Source: Grifola frondosa (taxonomy: Eukaryota > Basidiomycota > Agaricomycetes > Polyporales > Grifolaceae). Taken from it: a DNA stretch of 64,000 nucleotides. Under the pieces are notes generated by a model. That model was not told the origin of the DNA. It ran no database searches and was given only the letters and a program-made list of their open reading frames with translations. The stretch spans positions 992,001 through 1,056,000 of the forward strand of contig LUGG01000011.1 in assembly GCA_001683735.1 (NCBI GenBank), given 5' to 3'. Shown piece by piece: positions 63,058 to 64,000 of the stretch. A program made the position numbers and the translations under genes. Within the stretch, counting starts at the first letter, position 1. Every line of letters begins with the position of its first letter.

Positions 63058-63433
63058 TTGACTGACTCCTTAGCTAATAAGATAAACCTGCAACACATGC
63101 AGTTCGAGGAATGCTGGACATATCACAATCAGACCCACCCTTCAATATTCAATCTAGGAAAGACTCCACGAGTGATTATCAATGTAGAAGAGTTGGAACG
63201 TCTTTCAGCCGCTGCTTGGTTCAAGATTAGTGCTTGTCACGGTCACGGGATCGACGGTAAACAAGGACAACGCGTTTGTTGAAAATAATTAATTCGCGGC
63301 TTAGTCATCGGTTTACTCATTAAAACACGTCGCGTCGCGTCTTAATCTCCTTGTCTTCATACCACCATTCTCCTCCTCTTCATACACTTCTCCCCCTTCT
63401 CCAGGCCTGATATTATTCCAACTCGACGTCAGA
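63058..63433 (+). promoter_or_regulatory. RNR1 promoter with MluI cell-cycle box
   Basis: ACGCGT at 63270-63275, 159 bases before the RNR1 start, is a perfect MluI cell-cycle box, the MBF/DSC1 site that drives S-phase transcription of ribonucleotide reductase genes in yeasts. A CG-rich CGTCGCGTCGCGTC iteration at about 63327-63341 looks like imperfect further sites. Two more ACGCGT lie in the first intron (63537-63542) and second exon (63597-63602). Confidence 0.65.
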
Positions 63434-64000
63434 ATGGCCTACGTTTTCAAGCGAGGCGAGTTTTCCCGTTTGTAGCTCGTTTCCCCTTTCATTGACCGCG
63501 ACATACTCGATATGTAGATGGGTAAGTAACCCTCTGACGCGTTCTGGCGCGCAATTGAGTCGGTGTTTAATATATTTCTCCTCTAAGACGGAAAGAACGC
63601 GTCCAGTTCGACAAGGTGCGTGCATTGATCGTTTTCTGACGCAACCATCTCATGTCATCCCCTTAGATCACAGCCAGAATTAACAAACTTTGCTACGGTC
63701 TCGATAACGAACACATTGACACCATCAGGTGACTACTTCGAATATCTTGATATCTTAGTGATTGCTCAATTCTCCAAAGCATTTCGCAGAAAGTTATCGC
63801 GGGTGTTTACCAAGGAGTCACGACCGTGGAGCTTGACGTTAGCTTCTCTGATCCATTGACTTTCGCAAATTTCTAACAATTCTTCAGAATCTTGCTGCAG
63901 AGACCGCGGCTTACCTGACAACGAAGCATCCAGACTACGCAATTCTCGCTGCACGTATTGCTGTTTCCAACCTGCACAAAGAGACGAAGAAGAACTTCTC
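63434..64000 (+). CDS. RNR1: Ribonucleoside-diphosphate reductase large subunit, 5' part
   Basis: Cut by the window end. Exons 63434-63455 (MAYVFKR), 63588-63615 (KERVQFDK), 63667-63728 ([20 protein letters not shown]), 63780-63837 ([18 protein letters not shown]), 63888-64000+ ([34 protein letters not shown]). This is the ATP-cone domain that senses ATP/dATP at the N-terminus of class I R1 proteins; the catalytic barrel lies beyond the window. The enzyme makes deoxyribonucleotides in the cytosol. Intron 1 starts GCGAGT (GC-AG type) and its join to exon 2 is one base off the family frame (MAYVFKRDG + KERVQ), again compatible with a lost base in GGAAA. Confidence 0.93.

Noticed and set aside
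63019..63282. 87-codon plus-strand frame before RNR1
   Set aside because: It is antisense to the first exon of the small coiled-coil gene and runs through the shared promoter.

Overview
The window reads as nuclear chromosomal DNA of an agaricomycete mushroom (Basidiomycota). The genes carry many short introns (about 45-80 nt) with GT-AG and recurrent GC-AG ends. The set includes the fungal FunK1 kinase family in tandem, and intron-rich housekeeping genes (RAD4, RecQ, TRM61, AMPK beta, RNR1) with typical basidiomycete architecture. I found no tRNA, rRNA or CRISPR array.

Layout. 1-3123: 3' part of an uncharacterised acidic multi-exon protein gene, cut by the window edge. 4365-8109: a 1122-residue Ser/Arg-rich, mostly disordered protein. 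8.6-23.8 kb: an accessory region built by tandem segmental duplication. Each unit holds two FunK1 kinase genes (A+B, then C+D) followed by an inverted fragment related to the gene at the left edge. A and C are one near-identical pair and B and D another. At the junction of the two units lies a field of ACCGTGAATTTA-like motifs, and into it a 677-bp non-autonomous hAT element has inserted with a perfect 8-bp target duplication. 24.7-26.4 kb: relics (a broken zinc-type alcohol dehydrogenase and an orphan FunK1 piece). 26476-27800: a new-looking gene with a CxxC...CxxC motif and a coiled-coil end.

From 29 kb on the region is mostly conserved genes: an SH3-tailed membrane protein (29.1-31.1 kb), a FYRN/FYRC chromatin-type protein (minus, 32.2-34.9 kb), a HAD phosphatase (38.2-39.4 kb), RAD4/XPC (39.9-43.5 kb) convergent with TRM61 (minus, 43.6-45.7 kb), a PAS protein (46.4-47.8 kb), a seven-helix membrane protein (minus, 49.6-50.9 kb) divergent from a RecQ helicase with about 28 exons (51.4-55.4 kb), the SNF1/AMPK beta subunit (minus, 56.8-58.6 kb) divergent from an NTA1-type amidase (59.2-60.5 kb), a BTB/POZ gene (60.9-62.2 kb), a small coiled-coil protein (minus, 62.5-63.1 kb), and the first exons of the ribonucleotide reductase large subunit (63.4 kb to the edge).

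A cross-cutting feature is a series of single-base frameshifts, mostly losses of one base within or beside a short homopolymer, in otherwise well-conserved genes (FYR, TRM61, NTA1, BTB, FunK1 B/C/D). RAD4, RecQ, AMPK beta, PAS and the seven-helix gene show none in the parts whose splicing I could follow. This suggests either local homopolymer errors in the assembly or real decay, and it should be settled before any of these genes is called dead. Exon coordinates below were read by eye from splice signals and reading-frame phase, not computed.
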